Notes: a model not told the origin generated them from the sequence alone. 23,182 nt of DNA from Nemertoderma westbladi (GCA_032718475.1 JAUCBJ010001020.1:1-23182), one strand, 5' to 3'. Shown: positions 8,001-18,098, counted from the first letter of the stretch. Translations and numbers: made by a program.

Positions 8001-11000
8001 TTAGTTATTATCTAAGTGCCCCTCGGCTATAGAGAGTCCACCTTCGGTTGCTTACTGGATTATATTATCCAGATGAAGAAATACAAATACAAGGGATTCC
8101 ATTCTGTGTCAGAGAAATGGCTGGACTCTATTATCCATATGAAGAATTACAAATACAAGGGATTCCATTCTGTGTCAGAGAAATGGCTGGATTCTATTAC
8201 CCAGCCAGATGAAGAAATACAAATACAAGGGATTCCATTCTGTGTCAGAGAAATGGCTGGATTCTATTATCCTGATGAAGAAATACAAATACAAGGGATT
8301 CCATTCTGTGTCAGAGAAATGGCTGGACTCTATTATCCAGATGAAGAAATACAAATACAAGGGATTCCATTCTGTGTCAGAGAAATGGCTGGATTCTATT
8401 ATCCAGATGAAGAAATACAAGGGATTCCATTCTGTGTCAGAGAAATGGCTGGACTCTATTATCCAGATGAAGAAATACAAATACAAGGTATTCCATTCTG
8501 TGTCAAAGAAATGGCTGGATTCTATTTATTATCCAGATGAAGAAATACAAATACAAGGGATTCCATTTGGTGTCAGAGAAATGGCTGGACTCTATTATCC
8601 AGATGAAGAAATACAAATACGAGGGTTTCCATTCTGTGTCAGAGAAATGGCTGGACTCTATTATCCAGATGAAGAAATACAAATACAAGGGTTTCCATTC
8701 TGTGTCTGAGAAATGGCTGGACTCCATTATCCATATGAAGAAATACAAATACAAGGGATTCCATTCTGTGTCAGAGAAATTGCTGGACTCTATTATCCAT
8801 ATGAAGAAATACAAATACAAGGGATTCCATTCTGTGTCTGAGAAATGGCTGGACTCTAGTATCCATATGAAGAAATACAAATACAAGGGATTCCATTCTG
8901 TGTCAGAGAAATGGCTGGACTCTATTATCCAGATGAAGAAATACAAATACAAGGGTTTCCATTCTGTGTCAGAGAAATGGCTGGACTCTATTATCCAGAT
9001 GAAGAAATACAAATACAAGGGATTCCATTCTGTGTCTGAGAAATGGCTGGACTCTATTATCCATATGAAGAAATACAAGGGATTCCATTCTGTGTCTGAG
9101 AAATGGCTGGACTCTATTATCCATATGAAGAAATACAAATACAAGGGATTCCATTCTGTGTCAGAGAAATGGCTGGACTCTATTATCCAGATGACGAAAT
9201 ACAAATACAAGGGATTCCATTCTGTGTCTGAGAAATGGCTGGACTCTATTATCCATATGAAGAAATACAAATACAAGGGATTCCATTCTGTGTCAGAGAA
9301 ATGGCTGGACTCTATTATCCAGATGAAGAAATACAAATACAAGGGTTTCCATTCTGTATCAGAGAAATGGCTGGACTCTACTATCCAGATGAAGAAATAC
9401 AAATACAAGGGTTTCCATTCTGCGTCTGAGAAATGGCTGGACTCTATTATCCATATGAAGAAATACAAATACAAGGGATTCCATTCTGTGTCTGAGAAAT
9501 GGCTGGACTCTATTATCCATATGAAGAAATACAAATACAAGGGTTTCCATTCTGCGTCTGAGAAATGGCTGGACTCTATTATCCATTTGAAGAAATACAA
9601 ATACAAGGGATTCCATTCTGTGTCTGAGAAATGGCTGGACTCTATTATCCATATGAAGAAATACAAATACAAGGGATTCCATTCTGTGTCAGAGAAATGG
9701 CTGGACTCTATTATCCAGATGAAGAAATACAAATACAAGGGATTCCATTCTGTGTCTGAGAAATGGCTGGACTCTATTATCCATATGACGAAATACAAAT
9801 ACAAGGGATTCCATTCTGCATCTGAGAAATGGCTGGACTCTATTATCCATATGAAGAAATACAAATACAAGGGATTCCATTCTGCGTCTGAGAAATGGCT
9901 GGACTCTATTATCCAGATGAAGAAATACAAATACAAGGGATTCCATTCTGTGTCTGAGAAATGGCTGGACTCTATTATCCATATGAAGAAATACAAATAC
10001 AAGGGATTCCATTCTGCATCTGAGAAATGGCTGGACTCTATTATCCATATGAAGAAATACAAATACAAGGGATTCCATTCTGCGTCTGAGAAATGGCTGG
10101 ACTCTATTATCCATATGAAGAAATACAAATACAAGGGATTCCATTCTGTGTCTGAGAAATGGCTGGACTCTATTATCCATATGAAGAAATACAAATACAA
10201 GGGATTCCATTCTGCGTCTGAGAAATGGCTGGACTCTATTATCCATATGAAGAAATACAAATACAAGGGATTCCATTCTGTGTCTGAGAAATGGCTGGAC
10301 TCTATTATCCATATGAAGAAATACAAATACAAGGGATTCCATTCTGCGCCTGAGAAATGGCTGGACTCTATTATCCATATGAAGAAATACAAATACAAGG
10401 GATTCCATTCTGTGTCTGAGAAATGGCTGGACTCTATTATCCATATGAAGAAATACAAATACAAGGGATTCCATTCTGCGTCTGAGAAATGGCTGGACTA
10501 TTATCCATATGAAGAAATACAAATACAAGGGATTCCATTCTGCGTCTGAGAAATGGCTGGACTCTATTATCCATATGAAGAAATACAAATACAAGGGATT
10601 CCATTCTGCGTCTGAGAAATGGCTGGACTCTATTATACATATGAAGAAATACATATACAAGGGATTCCATTCTGTGTCTGAGAAATGGCTGGACTATATT
10701 ATCCATATGAAGAAATACAAATACAAGGGATTCCATTCTGCGTCTGAGAAATGGCTGGACTCTATTATCCATATGAAGAAATACAAATACAAGGGATTCC
10801 ATTCTGTGTCAGAGAAATGGCTGGACTCTATTATCCATATGAAGAAATACAAATACAAGGGATTCCATTCTGTGTCTGAGAAATGGCTGGACTCTATTAT
10901 CCATATGAAGAAATACAAATACAAGGGATTCCATTCTGTGTCTGAGAAATGGCTGGACTCTATTATCCATATGAAGAAATACAAATACAAGGGATTCCAT

Positions 11001-12369
11001 TCTGTGTCAGAGAAATGGCTGGACTCTATTATCCAGATGAAGAAATACAAATACAAGGGATTCCATTCTGTGTCAGAGAAATGGCTGGACTCTATTATCC
11101 ATATGAAGAAATACAAATACAAGGGATTCCATTCTGTGTCTGAGAAATGGCTGGACTCTATTATCCATATGAAGAAATACAAATACAATGGATTCCATTC
11201 TGTGTCAGAGAAATGGCTGGACTCTATTATCCATATGAAGAAATACAAATACAAGGGATTCCATTCTGTGTCAGAGAAATGGCTGGACTCTATTATCCAT
11301 ATGAAGAAATACAAATACAAGGGATTCTATTCTGTGTCAGAGAAATGGCTGGACTCTATTATCCATATGAAGAAATACAAATACAAGGGGTTCCATTCTG
11401 TGTCAGAGAAATGGCTGGACTCTATTATCCAGATGAATAAATACAAATACAAGGGTTTCCATTCTGTGTCAGAGAATTGGCTGGACTCATTATCCAGATG
11501 AAGAAATACAAATAAATACAAGGGTTTCCATTCTGCGTCAGAGAAATGCCTGGACTCTTATCTAGATGAAGAAATACAAATACAAGAGATTCATTCCATT
11601 CTGTGACATAGAAATGGCTGGACTCTATTATCCAGATGAAGAAATACAAATACAAGGGATTCCATTCTGATTCGCACAAGTTATTGTGATTACATATCTG
11701 AATCACTGTCTTACAAATAGGTCCTACCTAATTGCGTCTATCACTTTAAAATGTTCCGTATTTCCGACACAGTCCAAAATTATTCTATCTATTATTCTAT
11801 ATTAGTCCAATATTAGTATTATATTGAATTGACTAGGCTTTATAATTGTTTCAATTATTCTCGTTTCCAATATTCACAATTTTTAATCTACTACATTACT
11901 TTCTCTAGGCGATCAATCACAACCATCCCCTGATGATCACGGAAGTGTGAATATTTCCTTCGACCAACCTGGTCCCTCTGGGATTCAACCCAAGGATATT
12001 GTGAAAAGAAGCTGCACCAATGAGAAGCCTTTCAGCTGTGATACTTGTAGTAAGGCGTTCCCATGGAACAGCCAACTAATTATACACCAACGGGTCCACA
12101 CCGGCGAGCGTCCATACCAATGTGGTATCTGCTACAAACGATTCGCTCAAATAAGCAACCTAACCGCGCACAAACGGACCCACAGTGGGGAGAGACCGTA
12201 TAGCTGCAATGAGTGTCCTAAACGTTTCACTGAACGAAACAATCTAACCAAGCATACGCGGACTCATTCCGGTGTGCGGCCGTACGTGTGCGACACGTGC
12301 AGGAAATGTTTCTCCCACCGACATCAAGTAAAGCGCCACAAATGTATCCGCAGTGGGGAGACTCGGTAA
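5032..12369 (+). CDS. C2H2 zinc-finger transcription factor, two exons: join(5032..5944, 11909..12369)
   Basis: Predicted nuclear DNA-binding protein of 457 aa. Exon 1 (304 codons plus one base) ends at donor G|GTGAGT. Exon 2 starts after acceptor TTTCTCTAG at 11908 with two bases completing a Gly codon, so the phases fit exactly. Exon 1 encodes a compact N-terminal segment (residues 28-62, EEYLDENSSFLDYYV core) and a long Ser/Thr/Asn/Pro-rich linker with a sumoylation-type motif I229-K230-T-E. Exon 2 encodes tandem fingers: F1 C348, C351, H364, H368; F2 C376, C379, H392, H396; F3 C404, C407, H420, H424; F4 C432, C435, H448 with Arg452 where the last His should be. Linkers are HTGERP, HSGERP and HSGVRP. 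An AATAAA lies 171 bp after the stop. A specific ortholog is not recognised. The last finger is degenerate and a fifth lies out of frame just downstream. Confidence 0.85.
6211..6930 (+). repeat. 66-bp minisatellite, block 1 (~11 copies)
   Basis: The unit runs from AGAGAAATGGCTGGA through TATTATCCAGATGAAG and AAATACAAATACAAGGG to ATTCCATTCTGTGTC. The first two units are the most diverged. Most units carry CCAGAT and GTCAGA and alternate GGACTC with GGATTC. The length of 22 codons keeps every frame in register, which produces long overlapping ORFs on both strands that I do not accept as genes. Confidence 0.95.
6931..8052. other. Unique 1.1 kb segment interrupting the minisatellite
   Basis: AT-rich sequence without a convincing ORF, containing GC-rich islands near 7226-7262 and a G-rich patch at 7290-7340. 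It is flanked on both sides by the same 47-bp stretch of repeat unit, including the rare GGATTATATT variant, which suggests insertion into one unit or a rearrangement that duplicated it. No terminal inverted repeats are seen at its edges. Confidence 0.6.
7917..7957. repeat. (TAC)n-like microsatellite
   Basis: Imperfect CTA/TAC triplets within the interrupting segment. Confidence 0.7.
8053..11672 (+). repeat. 66-bp minisatellite, block 2 (~55 copies)
   Basis: Same unit as block 1. The first ~7 units resemble block 1 (CCAGAT, GTCAGA, GGACTC/GGATTC alternation). From about 8700 units switch to CCATAT and GTCTGA types, and at roughly 10080-10500 GTGTC and GCGTC units mostly alternate, giving a near-132-bp higher-order period. 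Two units lack 9 bp (about 8410 and 9070). Indels not divisible by three occur near 8205, 8527 and 10498. The rightmost units (11470-11672) are the most decayed, as expected if unequal exchange homogenises the interior. Confidence 0.95.
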
Positions 12370-12445
12370 CTGTAATGTTTGTAAGAAACATTTCTCAACT
12401 TCCATGTATATTGGTAGACACTATTGCACCCTGGTTACAGTTTAA
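12368..12445 (+). pseudogene. Out-of-frame fifth zinc finger remnant
   Basis: Directly past the zinc-finger stop, in the +1 frame, the sequence reads N-C-N-V-C-K-K-H-F then S-T-S-M-Y-I-G-R-H-Y-C-T, i.e. C-x2-C-x12-H, ending at a stop at 12443-12445. It follows the linker-like SGETR of finger 4 with one surplus T at about 12367. It is therefore a former finger lost by frameshift, or a sequencing error truncates the gene. It too lacks the final His. Confidence 0.65.
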
Positions 12446-12539
12446 ACTACTAAACTATGTATGACGTTAGTTGTAGATTGAACTGCTACATGTCAGTACT
12501 TACAACTCTTGTTATATTAAAGGAGGGGGCTAGCGGTCC

Positions 12540-12545
12540 AATAAA
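12540..12545 (+). terminator. AATAAA polyadenylation signal of the zinc-finger gene
   Basis: Canonical hexamer 171 bp beyond the stop; a second AATAAA occurs near 12575. Position is consistent with a short 3' UTR. Inference from motif only. Confidence 0.5.
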
Positions 12546-12596
12546 GATCCAACATTTTATTTCATAAAACTGCCAATAAAAATGTCAACTGTTTGC

Positions 12597-12842
12597 GGTT
12601 ACGAAGTTACAAATCTAAGTTTCTGGTTTCGAATCTGAGTTATCAATTATGAATCTGAGAACCTGGTTACGAATTGGAGTTCCCAGTTACGAATCTCGGT
12701 ACCTGGTTACAAATCTGTGTTCACCGTGTTTGGTTACCAAGATGAGCACCCAGTTACGAATTGATGTATCTGGGTATGATGTGTAGTTACTGGTTACAAA
12801 TCCGAGCACCCAGTTTTAAATCTGAGTTGCGGGTAATAAATT
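12597..12842 (+). repeat. Degenerate ~24-bp tandem repeat
   Basis: About ten loosely related units built on GGTTACGAATCTGAGT with variants such as CAGTTACGAATT and GGTTACAAATC. Unit length varies from 20 to 30 bp. Located in the 3' flank of the zinc-finger gene. Confidence 0.65.
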
Positions 12843-13974
12843 CAACTGAAACATTAAACAAAACAGGACGATCGCAATGATGCTTGTAGACGAGTGATGC
12901 TTGTCTATTGTCCTAAACCACACGTCACGGACAATTTCGACACTTCGTATAGTTATAAACTAAAGGTTCCTTAGTTAGAAAAGCTCCTTTAGAATAAAAT
13001 ATTTTCAGAGAAAAAAAGGACGAGCGCAACGAGGCTTGAAAATTTAGACGAGTAGGGCTACTGAGTTAACTATACTGGACGGGTGGGTTTCTAGTATCTA
13101 ATATAATTTAAATTAAAAAGTTATTGTAGCAAATTTACAATTTAAGAAAGCTGTAGGACATATGGCAAAATTATAAAATTGTAGAGAATTGGTGTCCACT
13201 GAATATAATTGTGTTTTTATTTATTATAAACACAATTATTTATGATAAACACAATTATTTATTATATTTTCCAATATAATTAAATTATATCCTGCAACCT
13301 TATTTTAACAAATAACCCTGCAACCATAGAGTTCGCTAAATAAACTTTACCATATTCAGCAGGGTGGAAATCTCTGTAATTAAATGTTTACAGCTGTTAG
13401 TTGTTTAGGAACACATTAGTAAGTCTACGAGGGGTATCAATGGTGTTGTTATTTGTAGCTTCTTCCAGGTGGAATGATGAATGCACTCGGTTGATGTTTG
13501 TTATTGGGCCCATATCCATTAAAATACTGTATTGCGGGGAGGTTTACATTCGGTTTTACTTGAATCTCATTGATAATTATGGAGCAAAGTCGTTTACGGT
13601 GTTTTAACGTGGTGAAGAATGATTCAGGAAAGTGTCCGACCATAGTTTTGTTTCGCTCAGTATATTTATATATTTTATTAGTATATATTATAGTGTGGTA
13701 TACCACTATGTAAGAAATTAGGTGATTATACTGTTTCCGTATCCAGTACTGGCAGCCTGATTTATATTATTCTAGAACTTCAAGTGTATGTATCTATGTA
13801 TGGTCGGATTTAAAGCTGGCCATTGTAGACTAATACTGCTATACTGAACTGCCTACACAAAACTGTACTGTATAATGCGAAATTACTTAAACCCAACAGC
13901 CCAAAACTGCAGGACTCTTGATCTTGAACTGGCAACAACCCAACCAACCCAAACGAAGTAGAGAAGTATAGCCA
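12843..13974. other. Intergenic DNA, no recognised gene
   Basis: AT-rich. It contains two diverged copies of a GGACGA-CGCAA-GA-GCTTG motif (about 12865 and 13018), a 12-bp inverted repeat (listed) and small ORFs on both strands near 13401-13706 that look random. Confidence 0.5.
13205..13239. repeat. 12-bp inverted repeat
   Basis: ATAATTGTGTTT (13205-13216) pairs with AAACACAATTAT (13228-13239) across an 11-nt loop. A further ACACAATTATTTAT copy follows at about 13250. Confidence 0.7.
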
Positions 13975-14092
13975 TAATTCAGTAATTACTGAATTATTGG
14001 GGTAAATCTTTTCGACCTACGCGTAGGCCTACGCGTAGCTACGCGTAGCTACGCGTAGCTACGCGTAGTTCGAAAAGATTTACCCAATTATT
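13975..14092. repeat. Nested palindromes with five CTACGCGTAG units
   Basis: A 22-bp perfect palindrome centred on AGTAATTACT occupies 13975-13996. Overlapping its right end, an inverted repeat (13992-14015 with 14070-14092, core GTAAATCTTTTCGA) encloses five copies of the self-complementary decamer CTACGCGTAG at 14017, 14029, 14039, 14049 and 14059. CpG-rich in an AT-rich setting. Function unknown; probably a small foldback or MITE-like element. Confidence 0.85.
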
Positions 14093-14095
14093 GTA

Positions 14096-14205
14096 GAATT
14101 AATATAACCGGTAACCTATTAGGCCTACAGTATTACAGTATTAGCTCATTAGGCCTGCTCCTGCTATATCAAAACATTATTATTCATTTCTTCTCGAACT
14201 GGCTG
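14096..14205 (+). repeat. Dispersed repeat, copy B, abutting the large transposon
   Basis: Related to 4806-4984. Similarity runs through AAAACATTATTATTC and TCGAAC and fades at about 14203, exactly where the decamer TIR begins. This supports 14206 as the transposon boundary. Confidence 0.6.
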
Positions 14206-14515
14206 GGTCCTACGAATTACCGCAAAAGACCGCAAAAGACCAAAAAAGACCGCAAAAGACCGCAAAAGACCACAAAAGACCGCAAAAGACCACAAAAGAC
14301 CGCAAAAAACCACAAAAGACCGCAAAAAACCACAAAAGACCGCAAAAAACCACAAAAGACCGCAAAAGACTGCAAAAGACCACAAAAGAACAGAGAAGGC
14401 ATGGATATACTGCAAGACGAATTACCGCAAAAGACCGCAAAAGACCACAAAAGACCGCAAAAGACAGCAAAAGACCGCAAAAGACAGCAAAAGAATGCAA
14501 AAGACCACAAAAGAG
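14206..14515 (+). repeat. Left TIR: decamer array
   Basis: Outer array of ~17 decamers (14221-14390), a punctuation block (14391-14435) and an inner array of ~8 decamers to about 14515. Units are AAAAGACCGC with CAC, TGC and AGC variants, all by substitution, so the strict 10-bp register is kept. ACGAATTACCGC occurs both at the outer end and at the inner array start, so the TIR is itself a two-module duplication. Confidence 0.92.
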
Positions 14516-14711
14516 CACCAAGAAGTGAAAATTTAGTATTAGCGAGTGTCAGGCGCAGTCAGGTCAATGTATAGAAGTTTTGTAGACCTACATTATGAAT
14601 CAGACTGTCTGATCTGAAATTATTATACAGTACATTGTCATAATGTATTAATTAGATTTTGATACAGTTCAACAATTATTTCACAACTTATTATTGTTTT
14701 AGGTTTGCTGG

Positions 14712-15135
14712 ATGGAAATGTGGGAAGGTGGATGGGAATGTGAATGTGGGAATCAATAAACGCTGTTGTTACCTACCAATTTAAGGAAAGGAGCAGGTTA
14801 CAGCGGCAGCATTCTAACCAAAACAATAAACTATGTTGTTAACGGCACCAACCACAGTACAAATTGAGGGAAAGTAGCAGAGGATCGGACAGCCACAGCA
14901 CAATGATCGATGAACAAAACAAGCTCAAAACAAACAAGCCAATAAAAACAAAGAAGACAATGAGAGAGAAGGCAAAAAACAAAATATTGTAGTTAAAAAG
15001 TACTGTAAAAGTTTGGTATGGTATGGTTAATGGTCATTATGTGATTACGGGTCTGCCTAAACACCCAACTACACCCAACTTCAACCCAACTGCATCCAAC
15101 TTACACCAAACTATACTGTGTATGGCACCCAACTT
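14712..15135. repeat. Duplicated module, copy 1
   Basis: Order of parts: GGAAGGTGGATGGGAATG-type minisatellite, TTACCTACCAAT, GGAAAGGAGCAGGTTACAG, CTAACCAAAACAATAAAC, a second partial copy (AATTGAGGGAAAG), then CACCCAACT repeats near 15058-15135. The same order recurs at 16335-16800. Confidence 0.7.
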
Positions 15136-15655
15136 CCACAAATTATAATATGTACAGTAACAAACTCTGAACTTCTATAAGGAATTGCTGAGATATGAGC
15201 TTTTTAAAAGCTTCATGTACTGTATTTTGCACCCACTGCTGAGCAATTTATGAAAATACTGTAACAAACTAACGTTTATATTTATTGCAGGTTGGTTCTA
15301 GAATAATTGATAAATTTAACAATAAATATACAAAGGAGAGATAGAGACTATTGGCGAACGATCCAGATACCTACAGATGTCGACATATAACACGCACCGA
15401 AACTCCAAACTAATGAAGCTACAGTACAAACTAAACTGGCGCTGTGTTGATGTAAAAGGTATTGATACACAGGAGGGTCACAGCCTTAACGACGAAATCG
15501 CATTGGAAGCTTCTGTTATGGGAATGGCAATGCTATAATTCGTTCAAAATTAATAGACATAATATTCAATATTATACAGTATGTTTAATGCAATTATGTC
15601 ATAATTATGTAATTATCCTTTATGTAACATGATACAGTAACGCTTTTAAATAACG

Positions 15656-15731
15656 TCCTATTGGATCCTAATAGGATCCTATTAGGCTCCTAATAGGATC
15701 ATATTAGGATCCTATTAGGTTCATAATAGGA
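15656..15731. repeat. Cluster of CCTAATAGGATCC palindromic repeats
   Basis: About six alternating copies of CCTAATAGGATC and its complement GATCCTATTAGG, giving overlapping hairpins. Followed by decayed AATAGGAATAAAATAACC. No coding role. Confidence 0.8.
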
Positions 15732-16334
15732 ATAAAATAACCTTTAGGAAATCACTTGGAATTTGCCTAATGCAAGTCTACCTAGAGTGGCTAAATATCA
15801 AAGCTTAGAAATGCCTGTCAATCAACCTCCCGGGATAGCTGAAAGTAGTAAAGAGAGCCGCTTTATCTAGTGGTTGAGTTGTATTTCCCTTCCCCTGACT
15901 TATCTTATAGCAACAATACTCCCCATAGGCATAGGCTAATGTTAAATATGCGAAGAACACACTGGCTTTAACACAACATCTGGACACATTAACATACATG
16001 ACACATGATAAATTCATTATTCGAATGTTATACAAATTTAGTACTGTACTTTGTATTTTCTTACCTTTAATACTGTATCAGGGAGCCCAGTATAGGGTTA
16101 ACTTAAGACCCAAGAAGTCCAATATACGCGACATACAGTATATGTAAACTAAGATATGTACAACCCATACAGGGAAACACAAAGTGCTTGAATATTTGAA
16201 TTTATAGTGCCTGAATTTATGTCTCTATAATTAAAAAAAAATACTTGTTTTTAGGCCAATGTGAACTTTCCCAGAGTGCCCAGTAAAGTCGAAATAAAAT
16301 AGGTCAACCTTTGTTTAAAGAGGTGGGTAGGTGG

Positions 16335-16800
16335 CTCGGTCGGTGGGATGGTAGGAAGGTGGATGGGAAGATGGGAATGTAGGAAGGTAGATGGGAATGT
16401 GGGAATGTAGGAAGATGGGAATGTAGGGAGATCGGAATGTGGGAAGATGGGAATGATGTTATTTTTACCTACCAATAGAGGGAAAGGAGCAGGTTACAGA
16501 GGCGGGCTTTTCTAACCAAAACAATAAACGATATTGTTACCAATTGAGGGAAAGGAGCAGATTACAGAGGCGGGCTTTTGTAAACTGACGGAGATTAAAT
16601 TTTGCTTTATTTTTACTAATTGCAATTGTGCGCTAAGTCTCGCCATGACTGCGTGACTCGTCCCACAGAACATCCAGCTCTCCACACAACTATCACCCAA
16701 CTACTCTCAACTTTGACTCACTTTCACCCAACTACGCTCCACTTCCACCCAACTACATTCAACTTTCATCCAACTACACTTAACTTTCACCACTTTCTCG
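16335..16800. repeat. Duplicated module, copy 2
   Basis: Starts with a G-rich minisatellite of GGGAATGTAGGAAGAT-type units (16335-16455). Then come TTACCTACCAAT, two tandem copies of the GGAAAGGAGCAG block (about 16483 and 16549, each followed by AGGCGGGCTTTT), and CACCCAACTAC repeats (16685-16795). Paralogous to 14712-15135. Confidence 0.7.
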
Positions 16801-17793
16801 CACCCTATGTCAGAATTTTTCAAAATAAAAAATTATAAAGCAAATTATAAAGTTGCCAAAAACCATACAAATTCTAATACACATCGCATTTTTGGATGTG
16901 GAGTTGTGTAGGCCATACAGAACAATATATCTAATGCTTAGTTCAGAGGCATAACAGGTATGTTTCGTTCTGGAACTGAAATTTGGTGATACACGTAATT
17001 TTTAAAATTTCGTGACCATGGTTTTCTGTGATTGTGGGTCGAGCCACGCAGTAAAGGCGAGCCTTAACGCACAATGATAATTAGTAAATAGGGCAAAATT
17101 TCATGCAATTGCGTCCGTCTTATGTCTGTCCATCTGTCTTTAATGAAAAATACATTCGTAAATAACTTGAAGATTTTAACCATTTTCAACAAAATTTTGT
17201 ATGGTCATATACTAGAGAAAAGGTTTCAATATTTTAGAAAGTTACGGGCAAATACTTCTCAAACTTTTGGAATATTGGCATATCCTACTGTACATATACT
17301 GTATGTACTAGAGACCGCAGGCTGTGTCAATATGATTACATTGATCAACGTACGCAATTCTCTAAGATCAGTAACTATCAGTATCGCTAAGATCAGTACT
17401 GTATAACGATCTTATCGATTCTCGTAAAGATCTTGTCCATTCTGGCATCGCCTGTATGTGAAGATCATAATAAGTTCTTTGCAGAATTTCTCTTGATCTG
17501 TACAGATTTTACCAGATCCCATTTTAGTTTATCAAAAATGTAAAAAGTTCTAAAATTATTTCTGTAGTTTCGTTACAAATTAATTAATAGGCCTTCAGTA
17601 TAAAGGCCATAAAGTTTAAGATAAAGCTGCTGAAAATATTGTTAGTTAGTTAGAATTTCCAATGTCATTGCACTTAATGGCAGTGTCTTCATGACAAATC
17701 CGATGTTCTTGGATGCAGATGATGTCGATGTTATATTCCATTGCCAGAAGACCATGTCACCCTGTTTGGTATGGTATGTTTGGTTGGTCACCC

Positions 17794-18004
17794 TTGCAAA
17801 CTTTGTTCCAATGCTTGCGAACTTTGTTCCAATGCTTGCGAACTTTGTTCCAATGCTTGAGAACTTTGTTCCAATGCTTGCAAACTTTGTTCCAATGCTT
17901 GAGAACTTTGTTCCAATGCTTGCAAACTTTGTTCCAATGCTTGCGAACTTTGTTCCAATGCTTGCGAACTTTATTCCAATGCTTGCGAACTTTGCTCCAA
18001 TGGT
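17794..18004. repeat. 21-bp tandem repeat, 10 copies
   Basis: Unit AACTTTGTTCCAATGCTTGCG with GCA, GCG and GAG variants. Being seven codons long it creates artificial LANFVPM-type repeat ORFs in several frames. Confidence 0.95.
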
Positions 18005-18075
18005 TCAATTTCATCAATCTAACTATTATGTCTATGGGACTATGTAGAACATACTTCCAACCAACCAACCACCCA

Positions 18076-18098
18076 CCCCCCCCCCCCCCCCCCCCCCC
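18076..18098. repeat. Poly-C run of 23
   Basis: Follows CCAACCAACCACCCA. Second long C run in the window; length may be imprecise. Confidence 0.9.

Larger units (their letters stand above)
5945..11908 (+). other. Intron 1 of the zinc-finger gene (5,964 bp)
   Basis: Bounded by GTGAGT and a pyrimidine-rich TTACTTTCTCTAG. Without splicing, exon 1 would end six codons on (stop ending 5967) and no fingers would be made. About 73% of the intron is a 66-bp minisatellite in two blocks. The non-repetitive flanks 5945-6210 and 11673-11908 are AT-rich with no other feature seen. Confidence 0.85.

Noticed and set aside
8503-10549. Very long ORFs (650+ codons) on both strands through the 66-bp array
   Set aside because: The unit is a multiple of three and lacks stops in some frames, so length is automatic. 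Indels of 2 and 4 bp near 8205, 8527 and 10498 break frames, and the array lies inside an intron.
6211-11672. Possible CRISPR-like array
   Set aside because: Units are head-to-tail without spacers and the context is a eukaryotic intron.
13401-13706. Overlapping ORFs on both strands
   Set aside because: No domain, no start context and an AT-rich setting; likely chance.
14164-14521. Phe/Leu-rich minus-strand ORFs, and similar plus-strand ORFs at 22888-23178
   Set aside because: They are translations of the decamer TIR repeats.
15805-16035. 76-codon minus-strand ORF
   Set aside because: No recognisable motif, no splice support and it sits in repeat-rich transposon interior.
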